From Oligoflexus sp. (GTDB lineage: Bacteria; Bdellovibrionota_B; Oligoflexia; Oligoflexales; Oligoflexaceae): a stretch of 62,893 nucleotides of DNA. The stretch lies in contig JACMPP010000117.1 of assembly GCA_014377445.1 (NCBI GenBank), forward strand, positions 1 to 62,893, in the 5' to 3' direction. Positions 15,700 to 24,554 of the stretch are shown piece after piece. The notes beneath the pieces were generated by a model, which was given only the letters and a program-made list of their open reading frames with translations, was not told the origin of the DNA and did not search any database. The position numbers and the translations under genes are program-made. Numbering within the stretch: position 1 is the first letter of the stretch; every line of letters starts with the position of its first letter.

Positions 15700-17049
15700 A
15701 TGGCATCAGGACAAACGCTGCCGCATTCTATTGATGCCGAAAAAGCGGTACTCGGTGCTATCCTCAGCGATGCTGATTCCTTAACTGCGATCGAAGGTAG
15801 CCTTGCGGCTAAGCATTACTTCCTCGATTCCCATCAAAAAATCTACACGGCTATCCTCGAGCTCTCTGCTGCGGGTGAAGCGGCTGATATTGTCACGGTT
15901 ACTGAAAAGCTAAGACAAAACAAACATAAAGACATCGGTGCTGCTTACCTAATCGAGCTTACTGAAAACAGTCCGGTTTCCCAAAACCTCGAGCACTATG
16001 CTCAGATCGTTCGAAACCACTTCTATCGACGAAGTATCATTCGGGTTTGCCAGGATGTTGTCGAAGCGGCGGGATCGTATGAAGGTCGCATTGAAACCTT
16101 CATCGAACAGGTCGAAAAACAATTTCTCACGATTTCGAGTGAATACGATCGGAAAGGGATTCAAAAGGCAGACGTTGTCCTGGAATCCACTATTGAGGAT
16201 ATTCAAAGAAAGCTGGAAACAGACGGTTCAGTCACTGGGGTAACGACCGGATTCAACGATCTGGACTCCCTCACAGGCGGTATGCAGGGCTCTGACCTTG
16301 TGATCCTCGCCGCACGTCCCGGTATGGGTAAAACGGCGTTTGTTTTGAATATAGCCGCGAATGCGGCGATGGCCGGGCAGAAGGTGGCGATCTTTACCCT
16401 GGAGATGAGTAAAGAACAGCTAATGTCTCGTATCCTGGCTTCGATCTCGCGCGTTGATTCGTCACGCCTTCGAAAGGGTGACTTGACGGATGAAGAGCAG
16501 GATCGACTGATGGAGGGGGCGCGGCGCATCTATGAGAAAAAGGATTACCTCGGCATCGATGAGACGCCCGGTATCTCGCTCATGGAACTTCGTTCACGCT
16601 GTCGGCGTTTTCACAAAGAGAACGGCCTCGACATGGTAGTTATCGACTACCTTCAGCTAATGACAGCAGGTACAGGAAAGTCGGAAAGTCGTGAGCGTGA
16701 AATTTCCGAAATCTCGATGGGTTTAAAAAACCTTGCGAAGGAACTCCATATTCCCGTCATTGCTTTGGCGCAGCTTAACCGTGGAGTTGAGCAGCGACCA
16801 GACAAACGACCGAAGCTCTCGGACTTGCGAGAATCGGGTTCGATGGAGCAGGATGCGGATATGATTATGTTTATCTATCGCGATGAATACTATAACCCTA
16901 ATTCAGAGATGACAGGCATCGCGGAACTTCTTATCGCTAAGAACCGTCACGGTGCTCTCAAAACTCTTAAATTGGCTTATCAGCCTCACTACGTCTCCTT
17001 CCAGAACCTTTTCCAAGAAGGTGGGACTATGAGCGATCCAGATGAGTAA
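15700..17049 (+). CDS. dnaB: Replicative DNA helicase DnaB
   Basis: 449 residues. The N-terminal collar domain begins LPHSIDAEKAVLGAIL (about 5-20) and runs to about 110. After the linker helix comes the RecA-like helicase domain with Walker A ARPGMGKTA around 206-214, Walker B MVVIDYLQLM around 310, and the DnaB signature SDLRESGSMEQDADMIMFIY around 372-391. It forms the hexamer that unwinds the fork and recruits primase. It follows the rpsF-rplI terminator, the common rpsF/rplI/dnaB order, and converges on the Fis-like gene. Confidence 0.97.
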   Translation: MASGQTLPHSIDAEKAVLGAILSDADSLTAIEGSLAAKHYFLDSHQKIYTAILELSAAGEAADIVTVTEKLRQNKHKDIGAAYLIELTENSPVSQNLEHYAQIVRNHFYRRSIIRVCQDVVEAAGSYEGRIETFIEQVEKQFLTISSEYDRKGIQKADVVLESTIEDIQRKLETDGSVTGVTTGFNDLDSLTGGMQGSDLVILAARPGMGKTAFVLNIAANAAMAGQKVAIFTLEMSKEQLMSRILASISRVDSSRLRKGDLTDEEQDRLMEGARRIYEKKDYLGIDETPGISLMELRSRCRRFHKENGLDMVVIDYLQLMTAGTGKSESREREISEISMGLKNLAKELHIPVIALAQLNRGVEQRPDKRPKLSDLRESGSMEQDADMIMFIYRDEYYNPNSEMTGIAELLIAKNRHGALKTLKLAYQPHYVSFQNLFQEGGTMSDPDE

Positions 17050-17072
17050 AGGCCCTTGCGAGCCTTTTACTT
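17045..17072. terminator. Shared hairpin between dnaB and the Fis-like gene
   Basis: agtaaaggc pairs with gccttttact (one bulge) around an 8-base loop. It overlaps the stop region of both convergent genes and could terminate both. Confidence 0.5.
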
Positions 17073-17439
17073 ATAGACCGTACTGCTTGATCTTCTTGCG
17101 CAGCGTGTTGCGATTGATACCGAGAATTTTCGCGGCTTGAACTTGATTCCCACCAACTCTACGCAGAATCTGAATTAAAAGTGGCTTCTCCACCTTTGAC
17201 ATCAGAAGGTCATAGACGTCCTCTGGGTAAAAAGTACCAATCTGATCAAAAAATCGTGAAATCTTCAATTCCACAACATCTTCGATTGAGTACTGATCCA
17301 GCCTCGTTATGAGGTCGGCATCTTCAATGTGTATTCCCCGGCGCGACAAGGCCGACAGGCGCTTGCTCGTCTCGTTCGAGGCGTTAGCATTACCAAGAGC
17401 ATTCGATTCAGAAGGCATAACTTCAACAGGCGTATCCAT
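17071..17439 (-). CDS. Fis-like helix-turn-helix DNA-binding protein
   Basis: The ATG at 17439 is preferred over a GTG at 17487 that has no ribosome-binding site, giving 122 residues. The C-terminal 40 residues (ILRRVGGNQVQAAKILGINR, then NTLRKKIKQYGL) match the Fis/NtrC-type helix-turn-helix closely, including the GNQ-x-AA and GINRNTLRKK positions. The upstream segment around 55-80 would be the dimerisation helices. The N-terminal 40 residues are unlike classic Fis, which is about 98 residues. It likely acts as a nucleoid or global regulator. An orphan sigma54-type output domain is the alternative. Confidence 0.82.
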   Translation of the reverse strand: MDTPVEVMPSESNALGNANASNETSKRLSALSRRGIHIEDADLITRLDQYSIEDVVELKISRFFDQIGTFYPEDVYDLLMSKVEKPLLIQILRRVGGNQVQAAKILGINRNTLRKKIKQYGL

Positions 17440-17778
17440 GGTCAACTCGGATTCCAGGTGCTGCGGGCATGCTTTGGTTTTAGTCACAGGGATCGAAAAC
17501 CATTGCGTTTTTGAGTGAAGAAAGATTTAACGCAAGCGCTTCCCTACTGTCAATGGCCAAGCTGGCGAATCTTTCAAGATGCCTGCTAGGGAGGACTTGC
17601 CTACTTTTCACCTCAGCAAAATATCTTTACTATTAGAACTAAGACAAGCGCCATTTAAGTCCGTCAAATACGCTGCTGAAGTTCTCCTGGGGATGTCGGC
17701 CAGTGTTGACAAGGTCTTGCGGATCCCAGCCTCGCGTTGTAAAAAGAGGTCTGGATTTACGCAACTCTGGGAGTGCTT
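17440..17778. other. Intergenic region between Fis-like gene and grpE
   Basis: About 340 bases between divergent genes. The minus-strand frame of the Fis-like gene stays open to 17487. No CIRCE element (paired TTAGCACTC / GAGTGCTAA) is present, only an isolated gagtgctta overlapping the grpE ribosome-binding site. No clear sigma32-type promoter was seen, and no credible ORF. Confidence 0.4.
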
Positions 17779-18321
17779 ATGAATGTCGATACTCAGAACG
17801 AAAACAACGAAGGTTCTTTCGACGAAGAACTAGGCAGCTCTGCTCACGATACAGACGCAGAAGAAGGTTCCACCCTGGTCGCACGCCTCGAAGAACAATT
17901 GCTCGATGCTAAAGATCGTTACCTGCGTCAAGCGGCTGACATGGAAAACATGCGCCGTCGACAAGAGAAGGAACGAGCTGACCTGCTTAAATATGGTACA
18001 GAGAAACTCCTCCAGGAACTTCTTCCTGTCCTCGATAGCCTCGACAAAGCGCTACTTTCTGCAGAAGGACAATCTAACCCCGTCGTTGAGGGGGTGAAAA
18101 TGGTCCACAAACAATTTACTTCTGTACTAGAGCATCACGGCCTCAAGGCGACCCTGGCGAAAGGCGCAAACTTCGACCCTAATCTTCATCAGGCGATTCA
18201 ACGCGTTGAAGAGGATGTGAAAGAAGATACCGTTAAAGAAGAATTCCAAAAGGGATATACTCTCAACGGTCGTCTCGTAAGACCCTCCATGGTGAGTGTA
18301 TCCGTCCCTAAGAGTTCTTAA
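17779..18321 (+). CDS. grpE: Nucleotide exchange factor GrpE
   Basis: The ATG at 17779 follows GGGAG with 5 bases between; a GTG at 17773 would lie too close. The 180-residue product has an acidic N-terminus (about 1-35), a long coiled-coil helix with RYLRQAADMENMRRRQEKE, and the C-terminal beta domain with the GrpE signature FDPNLHQAIQRV followed by EEFQKGYTLNGRLVRPSMVS. It releases ADP from DnaK in the heat-shock cycle. dnaK, dnaJ and hrcA are not next to it, so grpE is an isolated member here. Confidence 0.95.
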   Translation: MNVDTQNENNEGSFDEELGSSAHDTDAEEGSTLVARLEEQLLDAKDRYLRQAADMENMRRRQEKERADLLKYGTEKLLQELLPVLDSLDKALLSAEGQSNPVVEGVKMVHKQFTSVLEHHGLKATLAKGANFDPNLHQAIQRVEEDVKEDTVKEEFQKGYTLNGRLVRPSMVSVSVPKSS

Positions 18322-18332
18322 GGAAGTGTGTC

Positions 18333-18728
18333 GTGACGAGGAAGCGAGATTGTAGCGGAGAATTGCCTGCAACGAACGCTTCCTCTCATGAAGAAGACGA
18401 TGTCCAAACATTTTGTGGCAAGATTAAGATCGAAGAAATCAGTTTCGAAACTTGGCAGAAAAACCATAGCAAACTCGACCTATTGTATCCCCTAAAAATC
18501 TCAAGATCACAGTTAAGCCAAACTTCTTCTACTGTGATCAAACTAAGCCGCACCATCAGGGCAATCTCCACGAACGGGCGACGAATTGAACAGAGAGAAA
18601 AGTTCGAATGCGAAATCTCTCTCTGCCAAAATATGAAAGACAAGAAAGTCTTGAAATATCCTGGTCTCGGTGATCGATGCGATGATGCTGCTGGTGATCT
18701 GCTGATAATCTTAACGATTTCAGACTAA
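18333..18728 (+). CDS. Doubtful ORF downstream of grpE
   Basis: A GTG at 18333, 11 bases after the grpE stop, has AAGGAAG about 6 bases upstream, which is a usable ribosome-binding site. The 131-residue translation is hydrophilic, starts with a charged segment and has scattered cysteines, no recognised motif and no clear secondary-structure pattern. A 9-bp hairpin (gatcacagt / actgtgatc, about 18508-18542) lies inside it. The surrounding 18322-18848 has no other candidate, so it may simply be non-coding. Two overlapping minus-strand frames look no better. Confidence 0.25.
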   Translation: MTRKRDCSGELPATNASSHEEDDVQTFCGKIKIEEISFETWQKNHSKLDLLYPLKISRSQLSQTSSTVIKLSRTIRAISTNGRRIEQREKFECEISLCQNMKDKKVLKYPGLGDRCDDAAGDLLIILTISD

Positions 18729-18781
18729 CTTCAGGTAGCCCCAACCAGAGATTTCTTCCATTACAGCTCAAGGATTAAGGT

Positions 18782-18809
18782 TTATTGGCCTGACGTCCGA
18801 AAATATAAG
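18782..18809 (+). promoter_or_regulatory. Possible lon promoter
   Basis: TTATTG (18782-18787), a 16-base spacer and TATAAG (18804-18809) lie about 40 bases before the chosen lon start. Confidence 0.45.
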
Positions 18810-18848
18810 AGTGTTGTGAATTTCGGTCCTCTCAAATGGGAGTCATGT

Positions 18849-21290
18849 ATGACGGATGCAAATGCAAGTAAACTCACGGTCAGTAGCAGCGAAATGCCGT
18901 TGTTGCCACTTAAAGATATAGTGGTCTTCCCCAACATGATTGTTCCCGTCTTCATCAATGAAGACCTTTGCATCAACGCTGTTGAAAGCGCGATGGCAAA
19001 GCAAAGAAAGATCTTTCTTTCCGCTTTCAAAGTAGCGGGTCACGAAGGTGAAGGCCTCGAAGCGAAGCTTGAAGCCCCTTTTGATGTCTACGACATTGGA
19101 ACAGTATGTACCATCATGAGAACGCGCAAGCTTCCCGACGGCCGCATGAAGGTGTTGGTTCAAGGTCTTCATAAAGCATCAGTCAAAGAGCTGATCGAGT
19201 CGGAACCTTATCCAAAAGTTTTTGTTCAAACGATACAAGAAGCCAAGGTCACGAATAATTCAAGCGAAGTAGAGGCTCTGATTCGTTCGGTACGCGACAG
19301 TCTCGAGAAGGTTGTAGCCCTTGGTAAAGTCCTCTCCCCAGATATCCTTATGATCCTTGAAGATGTGAACGAACCCGGTCGCCTCGCTGACCTCGTTGCT
19401 TCGAATCTCGGTTTGAAAGTTCACGAAGCTCAAGCGATCCTCGCTATTCATCAGCCCCTCGATCGCCTCAAACGCGTTTATACATGCCTCTCTCGCGAAA
19501 TCGAAGTGTACCAGATGCAAGTGCGTATCCAGTCTCACGCGAAAGACGAAATCGGCCGCATGCAGCGCGAACACTACCTTCGTGAGCAAATGCGCGTAAT
19601 CAAGTCCGAGCTCGGCGATAACGACGGCAAAGACGAACTCGACCAATACTGGCAAAAAATGGAAGCTCTTCCTCTCAACAAAGAAGCCCGTGAAGAGCTG
19701 ACTCGTCAGATCAAGCGTCTTGAGAGAATGCACCAGGACACCAGCGAAGCAGCCTTGACCCGAACGCATATTGAAACAGTCCTGGCTCTGCCTTGGGGCA
19801 AGAAACAAGTTGATAGCCTCAACTTGAAAAAAGCCAAAGAGATCCTTGATGACGATCACTTCGGTCTCGAGCAGGTCAAAGACCGCATCCTTGAGTACCT
19901 TGCCGTTAAGAAGCTAAATCCAGAGGCGAAAAGCCCAATCGTATGTTTCGTGGGACCTCCCGGAGTTGGTAAAACCAGCCTTGGTCGTTCAATTGCAAAA
20001 TCCCTCGGTCGTGAATTTGCTCGTATCGCCTTGGGCGGTGTTCGTGATGAAGCCGATATCCGCGGTCATCGCAAAACCTACGTCGGCGCCTTCCCGGGCC
20101 GCATTATTAATGCTCTTAAAACAGCGGGTTCTTGCAATCCTGTCATCATGTTGGATGAGATTGACAAGATGGCTGCCGATCATCGCGGCGATCCCTCGTC
20201 GGCCTTGCTTGAAGTCCTCGACCCGGCTCAGAACTTCTCCTTCGTCGATCACTACATCGGCGTGCCCTTCGACCTCTCGGATATCATGTTCATCGCCAAC
20301 GCGAACACACTGGACACTATTCCAGCTCCCCTTCGTGACCGCCTTGAAATCATTGATGTATCGGGTTATTCCGAAGAAGAGAAATTGGCGATTGCCAACC
20401 AATACCTGATTCCAAAACAACTCAAGGAATCCGGTCTTGATAAAGCCAACGTCGTGTTCACGAAGAACTCGGTGGCGACCATCATCAACGGCTATACGCG
20501 GGAAAGCGGTCTCCGTAGCCTTGACAAGAAAATCGCTTCGGTTTGTCGCAAACTGGCTCGTATCTACGCGGAACAAACCGATATGTGGGATACAGGCGAA
20601 GGCTTGAAACTCACGCCCCAGTTGATCCAACGCCACCTCGGTGCGCAGCGTTACGATGACAACTTCTTCCACAAAGAAGCTCAAACAGGTGTTTCCCTTG
20701 GCCTTGCGTATACACAGTACGGCGGCGAAGTGATGGCGATCGAGTGCTCCCTGGTTCCGACTGGCAAACACAGTTTGGTTCTAACCGGTAAACTCGGCGA
20801 TGTTATGAAAGAATCTGCTCAAGCCGCTCTCAGTTTTGTTCGCTCGCGAATGGCTGAATTTGGTTTGGACCCCGCTCGCCTCGAGCGCAATGAACTTCAT
20901 ATCCACGTACCAGCAGGTGCGGTTCCTAAAGATGGTCCTTCGGCCGGTATCGCCATGGCGACAGCAATCATCTCGGCTTTGCTCAACACCGCTCCCAAGC
21001 GTATGGCAATGACCGGCGAGATTACGATCCACGGCAAAGTCCTCCCGATTGGTGGTCTCAAAGAGAAGCTTTTGGCTGCGATTCGTGAAGGCGTGAAAGA
21101 AGTTGTCCTCCCCGAGAAAAATAAATCGGTGTTCATGGAGCTGCCCATCCAGGTTCGCAAGAATTTGAAAGCGCACTTTGTGAAGGATTACAGTGAGGTT
21201 TTTGAGATTCTTTTCGAGAGTACAAAACTTCACGAAGTAAAAATCGAGAACTTCGAAACTATCACTGGACCTAAGAGTCTCGCCAGCTAA
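18849..21290 (+). CDS. lon: ATP-dependent protease Lon
   Basis: The ATG at 18849 follows GGGAG by 6 bases; the frame is open to a GTG at 18816. The 813-residue product is normal for LonA. The N-terminal substrate-binding domain starts at LPLLPLKDIVVFPNM-like sequence, followed by a coiled-coil region (about 190-300). The AAA+ module has Walker A GPPGVGKTS and Walker B VIMLDEIDKM. The C-terminal protease domain has the Ser-Lys dyad, Ser698 in PKDGPSAG and Lys740 in GGLKEKLLAA, 42 residues apart as in the E. coli enzyme to within one position. It degrades misfolded and regulatory proteins. It stands alone, with its own likely promoter. Confidence 0.97.
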   Translation: MTDANASKLTVSSSEMPLLPLKDIVVFPNMIVPVFINEDLCINAVESAMAKQRKIFLSAFKVAGHEGEGLEAKLEAPFDVYDIGTVCTIMRTRKLPDGRMKVLVQGLHKASVKELIESEPYPKVFVQTIQEAKVTNNSSEVEALIRSVRDSLEKVVALGKVLSPDILMILEDVNEPGRLADLVASNLGLKVHEAQAILAIHQPLDRLKRVYTCLSREIEVYQMQVRIQSHAKDEIGRMQREHYLREQMRVIKSELGDNDGKDELDQYWQKMEALPLNKEAREELTRQIKRLERMHQDTSEAALTRTHIETVLALPWGKKQVDSLNLKKAKEILDDDHFGLEQVKDRILEYLAVKKLNPEAKSPIVCFVGPPGVGKTSLGRSIAKSLGREFARIALGGVRDEADIRGHRKTYVGAFPGRIINALKTAGSCNPVIMLDEIDKMAADHRGDPSSALLEVLDPAQNFSFVDHYIGVPFDLSDIMFIANANTLDTIPAPLRDRLEIIDVSGYSEEEKLAIANQYLIPKQLKESGLDKANVVFTKNSVATIINGYTRESGLRSLDKKIASVCRKLARIYAEQTDMWDTGEGLKLTPQLIQRHLGAQRYDDNFFHKEAQTGVSLGLAYTQYGGEVMAIECSLVPTGKHSLVLTGKLGDVMKESAQAALSFVRSRMAEFGLDPARLERNELHIHVPAGAVPKDGPSAGIAMATAIISALLNTAPKRMAMTGEITIHGKVLPIGGLKEKLLAAIREGVKEVVLPEKNKSVFMELPIQVRKNLKAHFVKDYSEVFEILFESTKLHEVKIENFETITGPKSLAS

Positions 21291-21383
21291 GTCCGACTCG
21301 AGTAAAATTTAAAGATAAGCAATGAGTGCTTCTGGGCAATAGCTCAGAAGCTCTTCTTATTTTCCATGAATCTGGAGGTTCGA

Positions 21384-21647
21384 ATGGATTGGAAAGAGCG
21401 TCTGAAAAAGGTCGGTCGCGTGCTTTTATACGGCACGATTTGGGTATATGTGTTAAGCATTCCGGTAGGAGAGAAGTTACTCTTCGACCATGCTTACGAC
21501 GTGTTGGTAGAAAATAGCGTAGTAAATGCTATTCATCGAGAAGTGAAGTCCGCCTGGAGAGATGTCAAAGGCAAAGCCCGTTCGGCTCTTGCTGACTCTG
21601 AAAATGAAATGCCGAAAGACGTCAGTAAACAGACTGAAGAATTCTGA
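21384..21647 (+). CDS. Small single-pass membrane protein, unknown
   Basis: The ATG at 21384 has GGAGG 5 bases upstream, better than the ATG at 21366. The product is 87 residues: a basic start (MDWKERLKKVGR), one hydrophobic segment (VLLYGTIWVYVLSIPVG), then a charged, probably helical tail ending in EEF. It is likely anchored in the inner membrane with the tail in one compartment. It follows lon by about 90 bases and precedes a strong terminator. No family is recognised. Confidence 0.65.
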   Translation: MDWKERLKKVGRVLLYGTIWVYVLSIPVGEKLLFDHAYDVLVENSVVNAIHREVKSAWRDVKGKARSALADSENEMPKDVSKQTEEF

Positions 21648-21693
21648 GCCCTTTCCTCGACAGCAGACGAACCCTCTCGACCATTAAGCCAAT

Positions 21694-21734
21694 AAAAAGC
21701 ACGTTCGCTCCCATGGGCGAGCCGTGCTTTTTTG
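21694..21734 (+). terminator. Rho-independent terminator
   Basis: A hairpin built from aaaagcacg-tcgc and gcga-cgtgctttt, ending in six T, follows the small membrane-protein gene and precedes def. Confidence 0.8.
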
Positions 21735-21808
21735 TTGCTATTTGTGCATGGGCAGCCTACACAGTAGGCTATTTGGCGTAAACGCAGATACGGGGAGCCG
21801 GATTTTCC

Positions 21809-22372
21809 ATGACTGTTATGAAAATCGTAGAGTGGCCTGCAAAAGTTCTTGAGACAAAATCCAGCGAAGTTGTGGAATTTAATGATGAATTTAAATCGTT
21901 CGTTCGCGACATGCATGAGACTATGGATGAAGCCGGCGGAATCGGTCTTGCATCCAACCAGGTCGGCGTTGCCAAACGCGTCCTAACTATCTTTATTCCT
22001 TGGGAAGAGCGCCGCGGCGAGCCGCCAGAAGCCAAAGCGGACTGGCACGATAAACGCTGGACCTTCGTCAATCCCGTTATCACGAAAAAAACCGGTAAGT
22101 TCAAAGGTCAGGAAGGCTGTCTCAGCTTTCCGGAAATCTTTGAGAATGTCGAACGCGCTGCCGAAGTCTGGATTACGGCTCAGGACGAATACGGCAAGAG
22201 CTTTGACGTTCACGCGAACGGATTGTTTTCCGTTTGTCTTCAGCATGAGATCGACCACATCGATGGCATCGTTTTCATCACGCGCATGAGTCCGCTCAAG
22301 TCCAATCTTGTTAAAAAGAAGGTCATGAAGCGTCATCGCCTTGAAGCTGAGGAACTTGAAAATGAAAAATAA
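21809..22372 (+). CDS. def: Peptide deformylase
   Basis: Removes the N-formyl group from nascent proteins. The 187-residue product has all three family motifs: GGIGLASNQVG around residue 42, EGCLS with metal ligand Cys104, and HEIDH with His146, Glu147 and His150. GGGGAG lies upstream. An ATG three codons later is an alternative start. The C-terminus is longer and basic (KKKVMKRHRLEAEE). The last codons overlap the rpe start by 11 bases, so def, rpe and hutH form one operon. The partner methionyl-tRNA formyltransferase gene is not next to it. Confidence 0.96.
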   Translation: MTVMKIVEWPAKVLETKSSEVVEFNDEFKSFVRDMHETMDEAGGIGLASNQVGVAKRVLTIFIPWEERRGEPPEAKADWHDKRWTFVNPVITKKTGKFKGQEGCLSFPEIFENVERAAEVWITAQDEYGKSFDVHANGLFSVCLQHEIDHIDGIVFITRMSPLKSNLVKKKVMKRHRLEAEELENEK

Positions 22373-23027
22373 GATCTTGGTAGCCCCTTCTTTGCTGGCG
22401 GCAGATCCTTTGCATTTTGGCCGCGACCTCAAAGAAGCCGAAGATCTTGGTGCTGACTGGCATCATTTTGATGTGATGGACGGGCATTTCGTACCCAACC
22501 TCACTTACGGTATTCCCCTCGTGAAGGCGCTGAAAGCGAAGTCGAGCATTCCCTTGGATGTGCACATCATGGTGAACAATCCCGATCAGGTGGCGCTCGA
22601 TTACGTCGCCGCCGGTGCGGACTATCTCGTGTTTCCCATCGAGACCGTGATTCATTCGCACCGATTAATTCATGCGATCAAGGAGAAGGGAGCCAAAGCC
22701 GGGGCCGCTATCAACCCTGGTACTCCCCTTCATTCGCTCGAGGCGATCCTTCCCTATCTGGATCTCATCAATGTCATGTCCGTAAATCCCGGATTCGGCG
22801 GTCAGAAGTTTATTCCCGAATCGTTGACCCGCATCCGCCAACTCAAAGCCATGCTGAAGGATCTGAAGCGTGACAAGGCCTGCTTGATTGAAGTGGACGG
22901 TGGCGTCAACGCCGAGACCGCTGCCTCGATCGTTGAGGCCGGCGCGGATGTTCTGGTCGCTGGAACGTTTTTCTATGGCGCCAAAGATAAGGTTGCCGCA
23001 CTTAATACCCTGAGAGGGATTGGATGA
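22362..23027 (+). CDS. rpe: Ribulose-phosphate 3-epimerase
   Basis: The ATG at 22362 has GAGGAA upstream and gives the family N-terminus ILVAPSLLAADPLHFG; the frame is open to 22341. The 221-residue TIM barrel has HFDVMDGHFVPNLTYG, LDVHIMV, MSVNPGFGGQKFIPE and the phosphate site VDGGVNAETA, with acid and His residues at the family positions. It interconverts ribulose 5-phosphate and xylulose 5-phosphate in the pentose phosphate pathway. It overlaps def at its start and hutH at its end by 4 bases. Confidence 0.96.
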   Translation: MKNKILVAPSLLAADPLHFGRDLKEAEDLGADWHHFDVMDGHFVPNLTYGIPLVKALKAKSSIPLDVHIMVNNPDQVALDYVAAGADYLVFPIETVIHSHRLIHAIKEKGAKAGAAINPGTPLHSLEAILPYLDLINVMSVNPGFGGQKFIPESLTRIRQLKAMLKDLKRDKACLIEVDGGVNAETAASIVEAGADVLVAGTFFYGAKDKVAALNTLRGIG

Positions 23028-24538
23028 GTTTTAGTTTTGGCCAAGACCGCCTGACCACTGCCGTACTATTCGATCAAATCGTAAATCGTAAGAGCGATAC
23101 CAGACTTTCCGAGGAAGTGAAGAACCGCATCATCGCGTTCCGAAAACATGTCGAAGCTGCTCTCCAGTCCGGCCGGACCATCTATGGTATCAACACGGGC
23201 TTTGGTTATCTCTCCGACGTCCGTATCGATGACGACAAGCTCACTCAACTTCAGGAAAATCTCGTCCGAAGCCATGCCTGCGGTGTAGGCGACTACGCGA
23301 GTCCCGAAGTCGTCCGGGGCATGCTCTTCCTTCGCGCTCACACTTTCAGTCTCGGTTATTCCGGAATCACCCTGGAATGTGTGAAGACCATCCTGGCCTT
23401 TCTCGAGCACGATATTCTCCCCTTGATCCCAAGTCAGGGCAGTGTCGGCGCTTCCGGTGACCTTGCGCCCCTCTCGCATCTGGCTCTTGGTTTTTTGGGC
23501 GAAGGCAAAGTCCTCTATAAGGACAAAGTCATTCCCGCTAAGGAAGCCTTGCAAAGCGCGAAAATAAAGCCGCTCAAGCTTTCCCCCAAGGAAGGCCTGT
23601 CTTTGATCAACGGCACGCAGTATATGACAACACTTGCTGCCCTGGCCGTGGAGGAGGCGAAAGTTCTCTTCCTCAGCGCGGATGTGATCACGGCTCTGAG
23701 CCTCGATGCCCTCCGCGGCACGACAAGAGCTTTTGATGAACGCATTCACAAGATCCGTCCGCAAGAAGGGCAGATCGCCAGTGCGAAGCGTATTCGCGAA
23801 ATGTTTGCCGATTCGGATCCGATTATGGAAAGTCACGTGGATTGTTCCAAAGTCCAGGATCCCTACAGCTTCCGTTGCGCGCCTCAGGTCCACGGTGCGG
23901 CACAGGATGCCCTGGCCTATGTTGAATCCAAGGTGAACATTGAACTCAACTCTGTGACGGACAACCCCCTCTGCTTTGAGGATGGTGACATGGTCAGCGG
24001 TGGCAACTTCCACGGCGAACCGATGGCAATGGCTATGGATTTTCTCGCGATCGCTGCGGCCGAAGTTGGCAGTATCTCCGAACGCCGTACGGAAAAGCTC
24101 ACCAATCCTAACATGAGCAGCCTCCCGGCCTTTCTCATGAAAGAAGGCGGTCTCAATTCCGGATATATGATCCCTCACGTGGTAACCGCGGCCCTTGTTT
24201 CCGAAAACAAGGTCCTGGCCCATCCGGCGTCGGTGGATAGCATTCCAACTTCCGCGGATAAAGAGGATCATGTAAGCATGGGTCCGATCGCGGCCTGGAA
24301 AGCGCGTCGTATCATTAAGAACCTTTCGAATATTTTGGCTATCGAACTCCTTGCTGCCTGTCAGGGCCTTGACCTGTTGAAACCCCTTACGCCCAACGTG
24401 AAGCTAAAAAAGGTATATGATGCCATTCGAGCTATGTCGCCCGGAATGGAAGTCGATCGCTCCCTGCATGAAGATATTCTTCAGGTCGCGGAATGGCTGC
24501 TCAAAGGTGAACTGGTTAAACTAGTCAATGTTAAGTAA
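23024..24538 (+). CDS. hutH: Histidine ammonia-lyase (MIO-type aromatic ammonia-lyase)
   Basis: 504 residues, typical of HAL. The self-forming MIO electrophile triad Ala143-Ser144-Gly145 lies in SVGASGDLAPLSHL, and the substrate pocket region YGINTGFGYLSDV is present near residue 53. The helical core has QDPYSFRCAPQVHGA and NSVTDNPL. Histidine specificity is suggested by SHL after the MIO loop; related PAL/TAL/aminomutase functions cannot be excluded. hutU, hutI and hutG are not in the window, and the gene overlaps rpe by 4 bases in a def-rpe-hutH string. It would make urocanate and ammonia from histidine. Confidence 0.92.
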   Translation: MSFSFGQDRLTTAVLFDQIVNRKSDTRLSEEVKNRIIAFRKHVEAALQSGRTIYGINTGFGYLSDVRIDDDKLTQLQENLVRSHACGVGDYASPEVVRGMLFLRAHTFSLGYSGITLECVKTILAFLEHDILPLIPSQGSVGASGDLAPLSHLALGFLGEGKVLYKDKVIPAKEALQSAKIKPLKLSPKEGLSLINGTQYMTTLAALAVEEAKVLFLSADVITALSLDALRGTTRAFDERIHKIRPQEGQIASAKRIREMFADSDPIMESHVDCSKVQDPYSFRCAPQVHGAAQDALAYVESKVNIELNSVTDNPLCFEDGDMVSGGNFHGEPMAMAMDFLAIAAAEVGSISERRTEKLTNPNMSSLPAFLMKEGGLNSGYMIPHVVTAALVSENKVLAHPASVDSIPTSADKEDHVSMGPIAAWKARRIIKNLSNILAIELLAACQGLDLLKPLTPNVKLKKVYDAIRAMSPGMEVDRSLHEDILQVAEWLLKGELVKLVNVK

Positions 24539-24554
24539 ACAAGGGGACAAACTC

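Noticed and set aside
17440-17778. CIRCE element upstream of grpE
   Set aside because: Only one half-like sequence is present and no inverted partner was found.
23066-24271. Long minus-strand ORF of 401 codons inside hutH
   Set aside because: It lies opposite a clear hutH gene, has no recognisable protein and is a shadow of the codon bias.
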